Source: Pseudoselenomonas ruminantium
GTDB lineage: Bacteria > Bacillota > Negativicutes > Selenomonadales > Selenomonadaceae
Direction: 5' to 3'
Assembly: GCA_002448495.1 (NCBI GenBank)
Contig: DJYL01000007.1
Coordinates: 1-24,788 of the forward strand
Length of the DNA: 24,788 bases
The notes beneath the pieces were generated by a model. It saw only the letters and a list, made by a program, of their open reading frames with translations, searched no databases and was not told the origin of the DNA. Below are positions 1-5,589 of this stretch, in pieces; within the stretch, counting starts at the first letter, position 1; every line of letters starts with the position of its first letter. Made by a program: the position numbers and the translations under genes.

Positions 1-321
1 CACGATTTCGGCACCGATAACCATTTTTTCCATTTCTTCCTTGCGGGCAAGGGATTCTTCACGGAACTGGAGACGCTTATTGCGTTCTTCGCCGAAATGC
101 GCCTGAATGGCCTGATAGCGCTGAACTTCTTCCATCGTGGGCTGTTCCGGATTAGCGGGCTGGTTTTCCTGCATTACGCGCTTTTCCTGAATATCCATCT
201 GCTGAAGTTCGAGCTCCGTGCGCTTGATAGCTTCTTCCAAATCCGTCAGAATTTTCGTCTTGAGTTTTTCCGTTAATTTTGCCTTAATCGTTACAGGCAC
301 TTTCAGTGATATAGAATCCAT
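1..321 (-). CDS. ylqD: YlqD family protein, 3' end outside the window
   Basis: The first 107 codons are visible and the reading frame runs off the left edge. The protein begins MDSISLKVPVTIKAKLTEKL and then becomes a highly charged, Glu/Gln/Arg-rich helix that should form a coiled coil, as expected for the YlqD family. The ATG at 321 is preceded by GAGGAA at suitable spacing. In Bacillus and relatives ylqD sits between khpA (ylqC) and rimM, and it lies directly after khpA here, so rimM-trmD probably follow outside the window. The function of YlqD is not established. A terminator separates it from khpA, so it may be expressed by readthrough or from an unrecognised promoter. Confidence 0.8.
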   Translation of the reverse strand, partial: MDSISLKVPVTIKAKLTEKLKTKILTDLEEAIKRTELELQQMDIQEKRVMQENQPANPEQPTMEEVQRYQAIQAHFGEERNKRLQFREESLARKEEMEKMVIGAEIV

Positions 322-354
322 GACAGTTCCTCTTTTCTTCTTTTAATTTACAGC

Positions 355-390
355 AAAAAACGGCAAGACACCCATAAGGTAATCCTGCCG
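355..390 (-). terminator. Intrinsic terminator between khpA and ylqD
   Basis: On the minus strand an imperfect hairpin has an outer stem CGGCAGGA pairing with TCTTGCCG (one G-U pair) and a second short GC clamp near the loop. It is followed directly by TTTTTT. It lies 9 bases after the khpA stop codon and 34 bases before the ylqD start. It either ends the ylxM-ffh-rpsP-khpA transcript or attenuates expression of ylqD and the genes beyond it. Confidence 0.75.
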
Positions 391-398
391 CTTTTCAT

Positions 399-626
399 TT
401 AAATAATCTCAACCGTGACTTTCGTATTTTCCCGAGTGGCTGCGGCTTTGACCACGGTGCGCAAGGCTTTGGCAATGCGCCCCTGGCGTCCGATGACCTT
501 ACCCATGTCATCTTCAGCCACATGAAGGACAAGCACGGTCTGCCCATCCTCCTGCCGTGAAGAAACCTCCACAGCGTCTGGATGCTCCACCAGGGATTTG
601 GCGATTACTGCAACAAGTTTTTCCAT
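399..626 (-). CDS. khpA: KH-domain RNA-binding protein KhpA
   Basis: This 75-aa protein is a single KH domain. The GxxG loop that contacts RNA is GRQG at residues 46-49 within KVIGRQGRIAKALR. KhpA (YlqC, KhpA/KhpB partner) is a small RNA-binding protein linked to cell elongation and division control in Firmicutes. The ATG at 626 is chosen because GGAGAG lies 6-12 bases upstream. A TTG five codons earlier would remove that ribosome site and abut the rpsP stop codon. It follows rpsP by 15 bases and is co-transcribed with it, the usual arrangement in Firmicutes. Confidence 0.93.
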   Translation of the reverse strand: MEKLVAVIAKSLVEHPDAVEVSSRQEDGQTVLVLHVAEDDMGKVIGRQGRIAKALRTVVKAAATRENTKVTVEII

Positions 627-641
627 GTCGCTTCTCTCCAA

Positions 642-911
642 TTACTTTTTCTTGGATTCAGCGAACTTGGCCATAATGCCCTGCTTGCTGAACAGATTTT
701 TAACGGTATCGGTCGGCTGAGCACCTTTGTTCATCCAATCAAGAACCTTTGCTTCGTCGAGATTAACGACTGCCGGCTGCTTGGAGGGGTCGTAGTTACC
801 GAGGATTTCGATGAAACGACCATCACGCGGAGCGCGGGAATCAGCTACTACCACACGGTAGAACGGGTTCTTCTTTGCACCCATACGGTTCAAACGAATC
901 TTTACTGCCAT
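642..911 (-). CDS. rpsP: 30S ribosomal protein S16
   Basis: The 89-aa product matches S16 in length and sequence. It opens [20 protein letters not shown], contains the conserved [22 protein letters not shown] region, and ends in a lysine-rich tail. S16 is an assembly protein of the small ribosomal subunit. The ATG at 911 has AAGGTGGTGA upstream. It lies 36 bases after ffh in the ylxM-ffh-rpsP-khpA transcript, so signal recognition and ribosome components are made together. Confidence 0.97.
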   Translation of the reverse strand: MAVKIRLNRMGAKKNPFYRVVVADSRAPRDGRFIEILGNYDPSKQPAVVNLDEAKVLDWMNKGAQPTDTVKNLFSKQGIMAKFAESKKK

Positions 912-947
912 GAAATTTCACCACCTTTCGCAAATAAGGGTTAAAAC

Positions 948-2330
948 TTAACGCATAAACGGCATTTTCGGGAAACCACCGAGATTTCCGAGCGCCCCCA
1001 AACCGGGGAAACCTTTGCCCTTCTGCATTTTTTTCATCTTCTTCATCATCTTGCGCATTTCACCGAACTGCTTTAAGAGCTTGTTGACATCCTGCACGCG
1101 CGTGCCGGAGCCCATAGCAATACGCTTGCGGCGGCTGCCGTTGATGATGGTAATGTCGGCGCGTTCCTTTGGTGTCATGGAGCGGATAATCGCCTCAATC
1201 TGGCGCATCTCCTTGCCATCGAGGTCAATATCCTGACCTTCGAGCTGTTTTTTGAGACCGCCCATGCCGGGAATCATGCCCAAAATGTTTTCGAGCGAGC
1301 CAAGCTTCTTGACCTGCTGCATCTGGGATAAGAAGTCGTCCAAGGTGAATTCATCCTTGCGCAGCTTCTTTTCCATCTTTTTGGCTTCTTCCATATCGAA
1401 GGTCTGCTGGGCTTTTTCCACGAGAGAAAGCACATCGCCCATACCCAGAATACGGGAAGCCATGCGGTCGGGGTGGAATGGCTGGAGAGGCTCCAGTTTC
1501 TCGCCCATACCGATGAATTTTATGGGAACATTCGTGACTGCTTTGACGGAAAGCGCCGCACCACCGCGGGCATCGCCGTCCAGCTTGGTCATGATGACAC
1601 CGTCAAGTCCAAGACTGTCATTAAAGGTCTGCGCCACATTGACCGATTCCTGACCGGTCATCGCATCGACAACCAACAGGATTTCGTGGGGCTTAACCTC
1701 AGCCTTGATATCGCGAAGCTCCTGCATCAGGGCTTCATCTATCTGCAAACGGCCTGCCGTATCGATGATAATGACATCATTGGCATGGCTTTGCGAATAA
1801 GCAATGGACGATTTGGCAATCGTCACCGCATCCGTGCCCTGTTCCATCGAGAACACGGGAATGTCGAGCTGTTTGCCGACTACCTGCAGCTGCTTTATTG
1901 CTGCCGGACGATAGATATCACAGGCAACGAGCAATGGACGTTTGCCCTGCTTTTTAAGGGACAAGCCCAGTTTACCGGCAGAAGTGGTCTTACCTGCACC
2001 CTGAAGTCCTGCCATCATGATGATGGTCGGCGGATTCGGACTGATGTTGATACGGCTCTGCGTGCCGCCCATGAGGTTCGTGAGTTCCTCATCAACAATC
2101 TTAATAACCACCTGAGCCGGCGTCAGGGTTTCCAGAATATCCTGACCAATGGCCCGTTCCTTAACGGTCTTTATAAAATTCTTGACGACCTTGAAGTTAA
2201 CATCTGCTTCCAGAAGTGCCATCCGCACTTCCCGCATGGCCTCGTTGACATCATCCTCCGTCAACTTGCCATGACCGCGAAGCTTTTTGAATGTTTCCTG
2301 CAATCGGTCGGATAAACTCTCAAATATCAA
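948..2330 (-). CDS. ffh: Signal recognition particle GTPase Ffh (SRP54)
   Basis: The 460-aa protein has the full Ffh layout. There is an N-terminal helical bundle (about 1-90), then the NG GTPase domain with the P-loop GLQGAGKTT (108-116), DTAGRL (190-195) and TKLDGDARGG (from 248), then a methionine-rich M domain ending in MRKMMKKMKKMQKGKGF near residue 440. Ffh binds 4.5S RNA and signal sequences and delivers nascent chains to FtsY at the membrane. Translation starts at TTG 2330, which has AGGAGG seven bases upstream. The TTG overlaps the ylxM stop as TTGA, so ffh translation is probably coupled to ylxM. No other start in the region agrees with the conserved IFESLSDRLQ beginning. Confidence 0.97.
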   Translation of the reverse strand: MIFESLSDRLQETFKKLRGHGKLTEDDVNEAMREVRMALLEADVNFKVVKNFIKTVKERAIGQDILETLTPAQVVIKIVDEELTNLMGGTQSRINISPNPPTIIMMAGLQGAGKTTSAGKLGLSLKKQGKRPLLVACDIYRPAAIKQLQVVGKQLDIPVFSMEQGTDAVTIAKSSIAYSQSHANDVIIIDTAGRLQIDEALMQELRDIKAEVKPHEILLVVDAMTGQESVNVAQTFNDSLGLDGVIMTKLDGDARGGAALSVKAVTNVPIKFIGMGEKLEPLQPFHPDRMASRILGMGDVLSLVEKAQQTFDMEEAKKMEKKLRKDEFTLDDFLSQMQQVKKLGSLENILGMIPGMGGLKKQLEGQDIDLDGKEMRQIEAIIRSMTPKERADITIINGSRRKRIAMGSGTRVQDVNKLLKQFGEMRKMMKKMKKMQKGKGFPGLGALGNLGGFPKMPFMR

Positions 2331-2692
2331 ACGGATACCTCCTGACCGTGTCCCTGCATAACGTAGGGTTCCAAGCGGTCAAGGACCTCATCTACAGCCT
2401 GAGCGTTTCCCGGCTGCTTCAGCCCTTTGATTGCTTCATAGATTTTTGCCAGTTCCTGACGTTCCCTTTGATAGCGGCCTGCCAGCCCCAGCTTCTTTTC
2501 GTAAGACTCCATCGCCTTTTCACTGCGGTGGATATTGTCGTAAACCGCCTGCCGGGATATGCCCAGCTCCTCGCCGATTTCCGATAACGAAAAGTCCTCG
2601 AACAGGTGCAAGCGCAAGCATTCCTGCTGCTTCTCCGTAAGTAAAGCTCCATACAGGTCAAATAAAGTAGACAAATATAAGAACTGCTCCAT
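2327..2692 (-). CDS. ylxM: YlxM/p13-like DNA-binding protein of the SRP operon
   Basis: The 121-aa product is a YlxM family protein. Its helix-turn-helix (LTEKQQECLRLHLFEDFSLS followed by EIGEELGISRQAVYDNIHRS) resembles sigma-factor region 4. YlxM always neighbours ffh in Firmicutes and has been implicated in SRP function, but its exact role is unclear. ATG 2692 is chosen because AGGTG lies nine bases upstream. Longer starts are excluded: the farthest upstream TTG is the promoter -35 box itself, and the next ATG (2743) falls at or before the predicted transcription start. Its stop overlaps the ffh start by four bases. Confidence 0.9.
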   Translation of the reverse strand: MEQFLYLSTLFDLYGALLTEKQQECLRLHLFEDFSLSEIGEELGISRQAVYDNIHRSEKAMESYEKKLGLAGRYQRERQELAKIYEAIKGLKQPGNAQAVDEVLDRLEPYVMQGHGQEVSV

Positions 2693-2717
2693 CACGGCCA
2701 TCACCTGCTTCAGAAAT

Positions 2718-2795
2718 AGGTGCCAAGGTTTTCCCCTTGACATAGCTATTATAACGAAGCCCCTATAGCCTGTCAAGTGTTTTTCCTTGGCACCT
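2718..2795. repeat. 11-bp inverted repeat flanking the ylxM-ffh promoter
   Basis: AGGTGCCAAGG at 2718-2728 is the exact reverse complement of CCTTGGCACCT at 2785-2795. The two arms bracket the promoter (2748-2776): one lies in the 5' untranslated region and the other upstream of the -35 box. Only one arm would be in the ylxM mRNA, so any role would be at the DNA level, for example as paired half-sites for a regulator. Transcripts reading through from the upstream gene would contain both arms. Confidence 0.7.
2748..2776 (-). promoter_or_regulatory. Perfect consensus sigma-70/A promoter for ylxM-ffh
   Basis: On the minus strand TTGACA (2776-2771) is separated by exactly 17 bases from TATAAT (2753-2748). 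Transcription should begin near 2741, giving an untranslated leader of about 50 bases before ylxM. Both hexamers match consensus in every position, as expected for a constitutive operon of translation and secretion genes. Confidence 0.93.
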
Positions 2796-2816
2796 GTAAA
2801 AAAACAAGAAAAAATT

Positions 2817-3884
2817 TCAGATTTTCACGTATTCAGGACCCATTTCCAATATATTCTGACCATCGCCTTCCAACACAGCCGCAAAATCGTGGGCTGTGCC
2901 ATTGAAATCCAGGTCTACGGTAGTATTGCCAAACGAAGCTTGCCGCACATAGACATTGCTGACCCCCGGAAGCCCTTCTAAATAATTGGTAATCTCTGTG
3001 ATGCTTCCCCATTTATTTTGCGTAACCACCAGCGTTATGTGCTGACTGGGATTCACGGCCTTGCCCAATGCCGCTTCGCCCACAGCTTTTGCTATTCCTC
3101 TGGAAGCTTCCGCAATAGCGGCATCGGCACCGCCGCTGCTGTTATAATGCGGGGACTTGCCGTAAAAGTTGCCGGCATAAACCACAGCTCCGGTATTGGT
3201 ATTGACCATCCGCACCGCAATGGCTGCGGCTGTCTTTTTCAGATAGGCAACACGGTTGACGGTCAAATTTACCTGTGCCGTGACCAGATAATCCACCGGA
3301 GCCTGAACCTTCAGACTCTGCCACAGCTTTTTATCCCCGGAAAACTGTGCTGCCATAAGCTGACGCCGCTGGGCATTGCTGATCTGTCCCATATCGACCA
3401 CACGGCTAAAGCCCTGACCGGTCAATCCGCTGATAACCGTGTTTTCTACCGTGGAATAAACTTTCCCCTGACTGTCCATCGCGATTACGCCGATGCGAGG
3501 GTCCTGCATATTCATGCCGATAACGGCTTTTTTCTGTGCCAACGTACCTAAGGCTGCACTGAGCTTTTGTTCCTGCACATCCACCTGCACCTTAGCCGTA
3601 TGGATACCATTAACCGCGGACTGTTCCAGCACCGTATAACTCTTGATATAGCCATCGGACTGCGTATAAACCTTGTCGTAAATCAGCTTATAATTGCTCA
3701 CATAGGTGCGGCTGTCCACCATAACGCCAATCTGCTGCTCCACGGCCTGCCTGAGCGCCGCCTTCACCGCCGCCCGCTCAGAACTTCCCTGACCGGTCAC
3801 CGTCACTACCGCCGCCGTGCTTAACGGCAAATAAGCCAGCATACATACGACCAGACAAAGACCGCTCTTTACTAATCTTTTCAC
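2817..3884 (-). CDS. Exported protein with FlgT-N/LPP20-like domain
   Basis: The product is about 355 aa with a clear signal peptide: basic KRLVKSG, hydrophobic LCLVVCMLAYLPL, then STAA before the mature chain. The mature N-terminus reads VTVTGQGSSERAAVKAALRQ followed by AVEQQIG, the pattern of the FlgT N-terminal/LPP20 fold. A later part (about 120-260) has the look of a secreted curli-CsgG/FlgT middle domain, and the last 75 residues resemble an FlgT-like alpha/beta domain. It is likely periplasmic or outer-membrane associated; its function is unknown. GTG 3884 is preferred over GTG 3896: the promoter predicts transcription from about 3900, which leaves AAAGGTGG eight bases before GTG 3884 but almost no leader for 3896. 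No convincing terminator follows, only T-rich sequence. Confidence 0.75.
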   Translation of the reverse strand: MKRLVKSGLCLVVCMLAYLPLSTAAVVTVTGQGSSERAAVKAALRQAVEQQIGVMVDSRTYVSNYKLIYDKVYTQSDGYIKSYTVLEQSAVNGIHTAKVQVDVQEQKLSAALGTLAQKKAVIGMNMQDPRIGVIAMDSQGKVYSTVENTVISGLTGQGFSRVVDMGQISNAQRRQLMAAQFSGDKKLWQSLKVQAPVDYLVTAQVNLTVNRVAYLKKTAAAIAVRMVNTNTGAVVYAGNFYGKSPHYNSSGGADAAIAEASRGIAKAVGEAALGKAVNPSQHITLVVTQNKWGSITEITNYLEGLPGVSNVYVRQASFGNTTVDLDFNGTAHDFAAVLEGDGQNILEMGPEYVKI

Positions 3885-3905
3885 CCCGCTCACCACCTTT
3901 CCCCT

Positions 3906-3934
3906 ATTTTAACATTTGCCTTCCAATATGTAAA
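3906..3934 (-). promoter_or_regulatory. Promoter of the exported protein gene
   Basis: On the minus strand TTTACA (3934-3929) is followed after 17 bases by TAAAAT (3911-3906), with a TG one base before the -10 (extended -10). The -35 box overlaps the left foot of the palindrome at 3932-3961. The predicted start point, near 3900, decides in favour of the GTG at 3884 as the start codon. Confidence 0.7.
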
Positions 3935-3961
3935 ATGACCCGTCAATTGACAGGTCATTTT
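3932..3961. terminator. 30-bp near-perfect palindrome, probable terminator
   Basis: The arms at 3932-3946 and 3947-3961 are reverse complements except for one mismatch: AAAATGACC...GTCAATTGAC...GGTCATTTT. On the minus strand the palindrome directly follows the stop codon of the 26-codon ORF and ends in TTTT, as for a bidirectional intrinsic terminator. Its left foot is shared with the -35 box of the next gene, so it may also act as an operator. Confidence 0.55.
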
Positions 3962-3963
3962 CC

Positions 3964-4044
3964 TTACTGTTCTCTATGTGACTCTTCCAGAGCTTTTAAT
4001 TCTGCCTCCCGCTCATCTGTCGGCTGTTTCACCTTAAGCATCAT
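3964..4044 (-). CDS. Hypothetical 26-aa protein
   Basis: A short frame starts at ATG 4044 (a second ATG follows immediately), with AGGGG five bases upstream. The predicted peptide, MMLKVKQPTDEREAELKALE plus six residues, is very charged and probably helical. It stops three bases before the palindromic terminator, so ribosome site, frame and terminator form a compact unit. I do not recognise the product. A weak promoter (TTGTCA near 4108) is possible but not convincing. It is either a genuine small protein or a remnant. Confidence 0.45.
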   Translation of the reverse strand: MMLKVKQPTDEREAELKALEESHREQ

Positions 4045-4229
4045 GGCATCCCCTATGTATAGTTGAGTATATCCTATTAGTACAGGCCCGCACGATCGTT
4101 AATGACAAAGACCGTCCCTTTCACTTTCTCTTTAGAATTGTTTATTTTCTACTATATTTATTAGCATTGCTTATCTATATTAGCACGTTTAGACGAAAAA
4201 AAATACCCTCTAAATATATTTGCGGTCAT
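4045..4229. other. AT-rich gap between host genes and prophage
   Basis: I see no convincing gene here. The region contains a 23-codon open stretch on the minus strand (4077-4148, ending VKGTVFVINDRAGLY) without a good start, and two TATTAGCA direct repeats 19 bases apart (4159-4166 and 4178-4185). The host-prophage junction probably lies in or just right of this gap, but without the other prophage end the attachment core cannot be defined. Confidence 0.5.
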
Positions 4230-4260
4230 GCTGTGGTCACGGGATATTCGTGACCACAGC
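4230..4260. repeat. Perfect 12-7-12 palindrome at the prophage edge
   Basis: GCTGTGGTCACG (4230-4241) and CGTGACCACAGC (4249-4260) are perfect inverted repeats around a 7-base spacer GGATATT. No T-tract follows on either strand, so it is not a classical terminator. The geometry resembles a core site of a tyrosine recombinase, and its place beyond the last phage gene fits an attachment site, but this is inference. It could also stabilise the 3' end of the late transcript. Confidence 0.6.
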
Positions 4261-4292
4261 AAAAAAGAAGCTGTGATGATAAGCATCACAGC
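4261..4292 (-). terminator. Terminator of the phage late operon
   Basis: On the minus strand the stem GCTGTGATG/CATCACAGC (9 perfect pairs, 5-base loop) is followed by TTCTTTTTT. It is about 120 bases downstream of the lysozyme stop codon and is the first strong terminator after the lysis genes. Its stem begins with the same GCTGTG as the neighbouring 31-bp palindrome. Confidence 0.85.
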
Positions 4293-4411
4293 CCGCTGTC
4301 GCGATTATCACGGCTACGGCGATAACTCATATCGTCGTTATCATAACGGTCGTAAAACCTGGCAGATATGCAGCCGGATAATCTTCCGCCAACAATCTCC
4401 TTTTTTTTAAT

Positions 4412-4987
4412 TTATAAGTCGAGATATATGATATTCCCGTCAAATTGCTTTCCGCCGATATTTAAACTGTCTGTATACTGCCACATGTACCCTTTCAAAT
4501 CGTCCTGCTTGCCCCACTGCGCATTCCACACTGCACATCCTAGGCCCTGCCAGTCGATATAATCTTCCAGCCAGGACATCGACGCATACACGCCACAATC
4601 GAGAGGTTTGATTTCATCAAGAAAAGCACGACAGATAGCCGTGATATTTTCCCGGGAGAAGTCGAACCCGTGTCTCCGTTTATACCCGTCCGCATCCTCC
4701 ACATCGAACCAAACCGGCAATTCTAAGAGCACACCTGCCTCATCAATTATCCGTTTACAACTCTGTGCTTCCTGCCTCGCCTGTTCCGGGTTCAGTGCAT
4801 AACTGTAATGATACGCACCGCAGGACAGGCCTGCGGAATGGGCGCCATCTACGTTCCGCAAGAAATCCTCATCTTTACTATACCGGCCGTAACTACTCCG
4901 CACGATGGCGAAACGCTGGCCAGCCGCCGCCACCGCCGGCCAGTCCACAACACCATTATTCTCTGATACGTCAACGCCCTTTACCAT
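4412..4987 (-). CDS. Phage endolysin, GH25 lysozyme
   Basis: The 191-aa protein is a single glycoside hydrolase family 25 domain (N-acetylmuramidase). Visible signatures are GVDVSENNG with Asp6, the HYSYA strand at 60-64, the catalytic strand PVWFDVED with Asp95 and Glu97, and MWQYTD near the end. It cleaves the glycan strands of peptidoglycan once the holin opens the membrane. There is no signal peptide and no separate wall-binding domain, so the enzyme is catalytic-only and at the short end of its family. ATG 4987 has AAGGAGGA upstream. It is the last clear gene of the late operon and overlaps the preceding 57-aa gene by 17 bases. Confidence 0.93.
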   Translation of the reverse strand: MVKGVDVSENNGVVDWPAVAAAGQRFAIVRSSYGRYSKDEDFLRNVDGAHSAGLSCGAYHYSYALNPEQARQEAQSCKRIIDEAGVLLELPVWFDVEDADGYKRRHGFDFSRENITAICRAFLDEIKPLDCGVYASMSWLEDYIDWQGLGCAVWNAQWGKQDDLKGYMWQYTDSLNIGGKQFDGNIIYLDL

Positions 4988-5144
4988 TATAACCGTCCTC
5001 CTTTTTCACCAATTCGTCGTTATCGTCATATTGTGGTAACTTAATTATGGTTTCGTTTAGATACTCCCATGCGTCGGGGAGATAACTTTCACAGAATAAA
5101 AGTTGTTGTTTTAAGTCAAGCTCTCTTAGATTTTTTAGTTCCAT
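4971..5144 (-). CDS. Hypothetical 57-aa protein between holin and lysin
   Basis: A small frame runs from ATG 5144 (AGGGGG nine bases upstream) to TGA 4971. The product begins MELKNLRELDLKQQLLFCES and is acidic and probably helical, with no membrane segment. It overlaps the holin gene by 29 bases and the lysozyme gene by 17 bases, and the lysozyme ribosome site lies inside it. This nesting in the lysis cassette suggests a lysis-timing or tail-associated role, but I recognise no family. The start and context make it likely to be real. Confidence 0.65.
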   Translation of the reverse strand: MELKNLRELDLKQQLLFCESYLPDAWEYLNETIIKLPQYDDNDELVKKEDGYNGKGR

Positions 5145-5577
5145 TGGAGTTGTCCCCCTTTACCTGTTTGAGCGTGTCAACGAGCTTTTGAGGCATAGGA
5201 ATTCCAATATTTGCCGCGTTCTCCACAATGGACAAACCTTCAATCCCAATAAAAAACCACGTTGTCATTGTGCATACTAATTGAGCTTGAAGGGCGGCGT
5301 CCAGTTTGTGCGTAAACGCCACAATCGCAATAATAAAAACCTTTTTGATAATACCACGGAAACCGATTCGGCTGTCCAGTTTCAGCAATGGGTTAAAATA
5401 CGCCGCCGCAAGGCCGGTGATATAATCTATTATCATTGCAAAAACCAAACACTCCAAAACGCTGTTCCATGTACCGAAAAGATAGGTGCCGATAAACCCC
5501 AACACGCCAGTCATTCCCCCTAGTTTTACTTCGAAAGTTGATGGCAGGAAAAACCGGATTAAGTTCTGCACGTCCAA
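5116..5577 (-). CDS. Phage holin, toxin-secretion/lysis family (holin_4_1 type)
   Basis: The product is about 153 aa with a membrane pattern typical of the Bacteriophage_holin 4 family: hydrophobic segments around GVLGFIGTYLFG, VLECLVFAMIIDYITGLAAAY, VFIIAIVAFTH and CTMTTWFFIGIEGLSIVENA. The phrases DYITGLAAA and IEGLSIVENAANIGIPMP are characteristic. It forms the inner-membrane holes that release the lysozyme. The TTG at 5577 is preferred because AGGGGG lies eight bases upstream; the in-frame GTG at 5586 would have the G-run touching the start codon. The C-terminus is lysine-rich and cytoplasmic. It sits next to the lysozyme, as usual. Confidence 0.9.
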   Translation of the reverse strand: MDVQNLIRFFLPSTFEVKLGGMTGVLGFIGTYLFGTWNSVLECLVFAMIIDYITGLAAAYFNPLLKLDSRIGFRGIIKKVFIIAIVAFTHKLDAALQAQLVCTMTTWFFIGIEGLSIVENAANIGIPMPQKLVDTLKQVKGDNSNGTKKSKRA

Positions 5578-5589
5578 AATAATCACCCC

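Noticed and set aside
1473..2315. 280-codon open frame on the plus strand
   Set aside because: It lies entirely antisense to ffh, has no ribosome site or promoter, and the minus-strand protein is clearly conserved Ffh. It is a shadow frame.
2743..2776. Longer N-terminus for YlxM starting at TTG 2776 or ATG 2743
   Set aside because: TTG 2776 is the -35 box of the operon promoter and 2743 is at or before the transcription start, so neither can be the start codon of the main transcript.
4045..4229. tRNA gene as the prophage insertion site
   Set aside because: I looked for a cloverleaf or a T-loop GTTCRA motif near the left edge on both strands and found none.
4228..4410. 60-codon plus-strand frame over the hairpin cluster
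   Set aside because: It covers two perfect inverted repeats and a terminator, lacks a ribosome site, and its sequence is explained by the palindromes.
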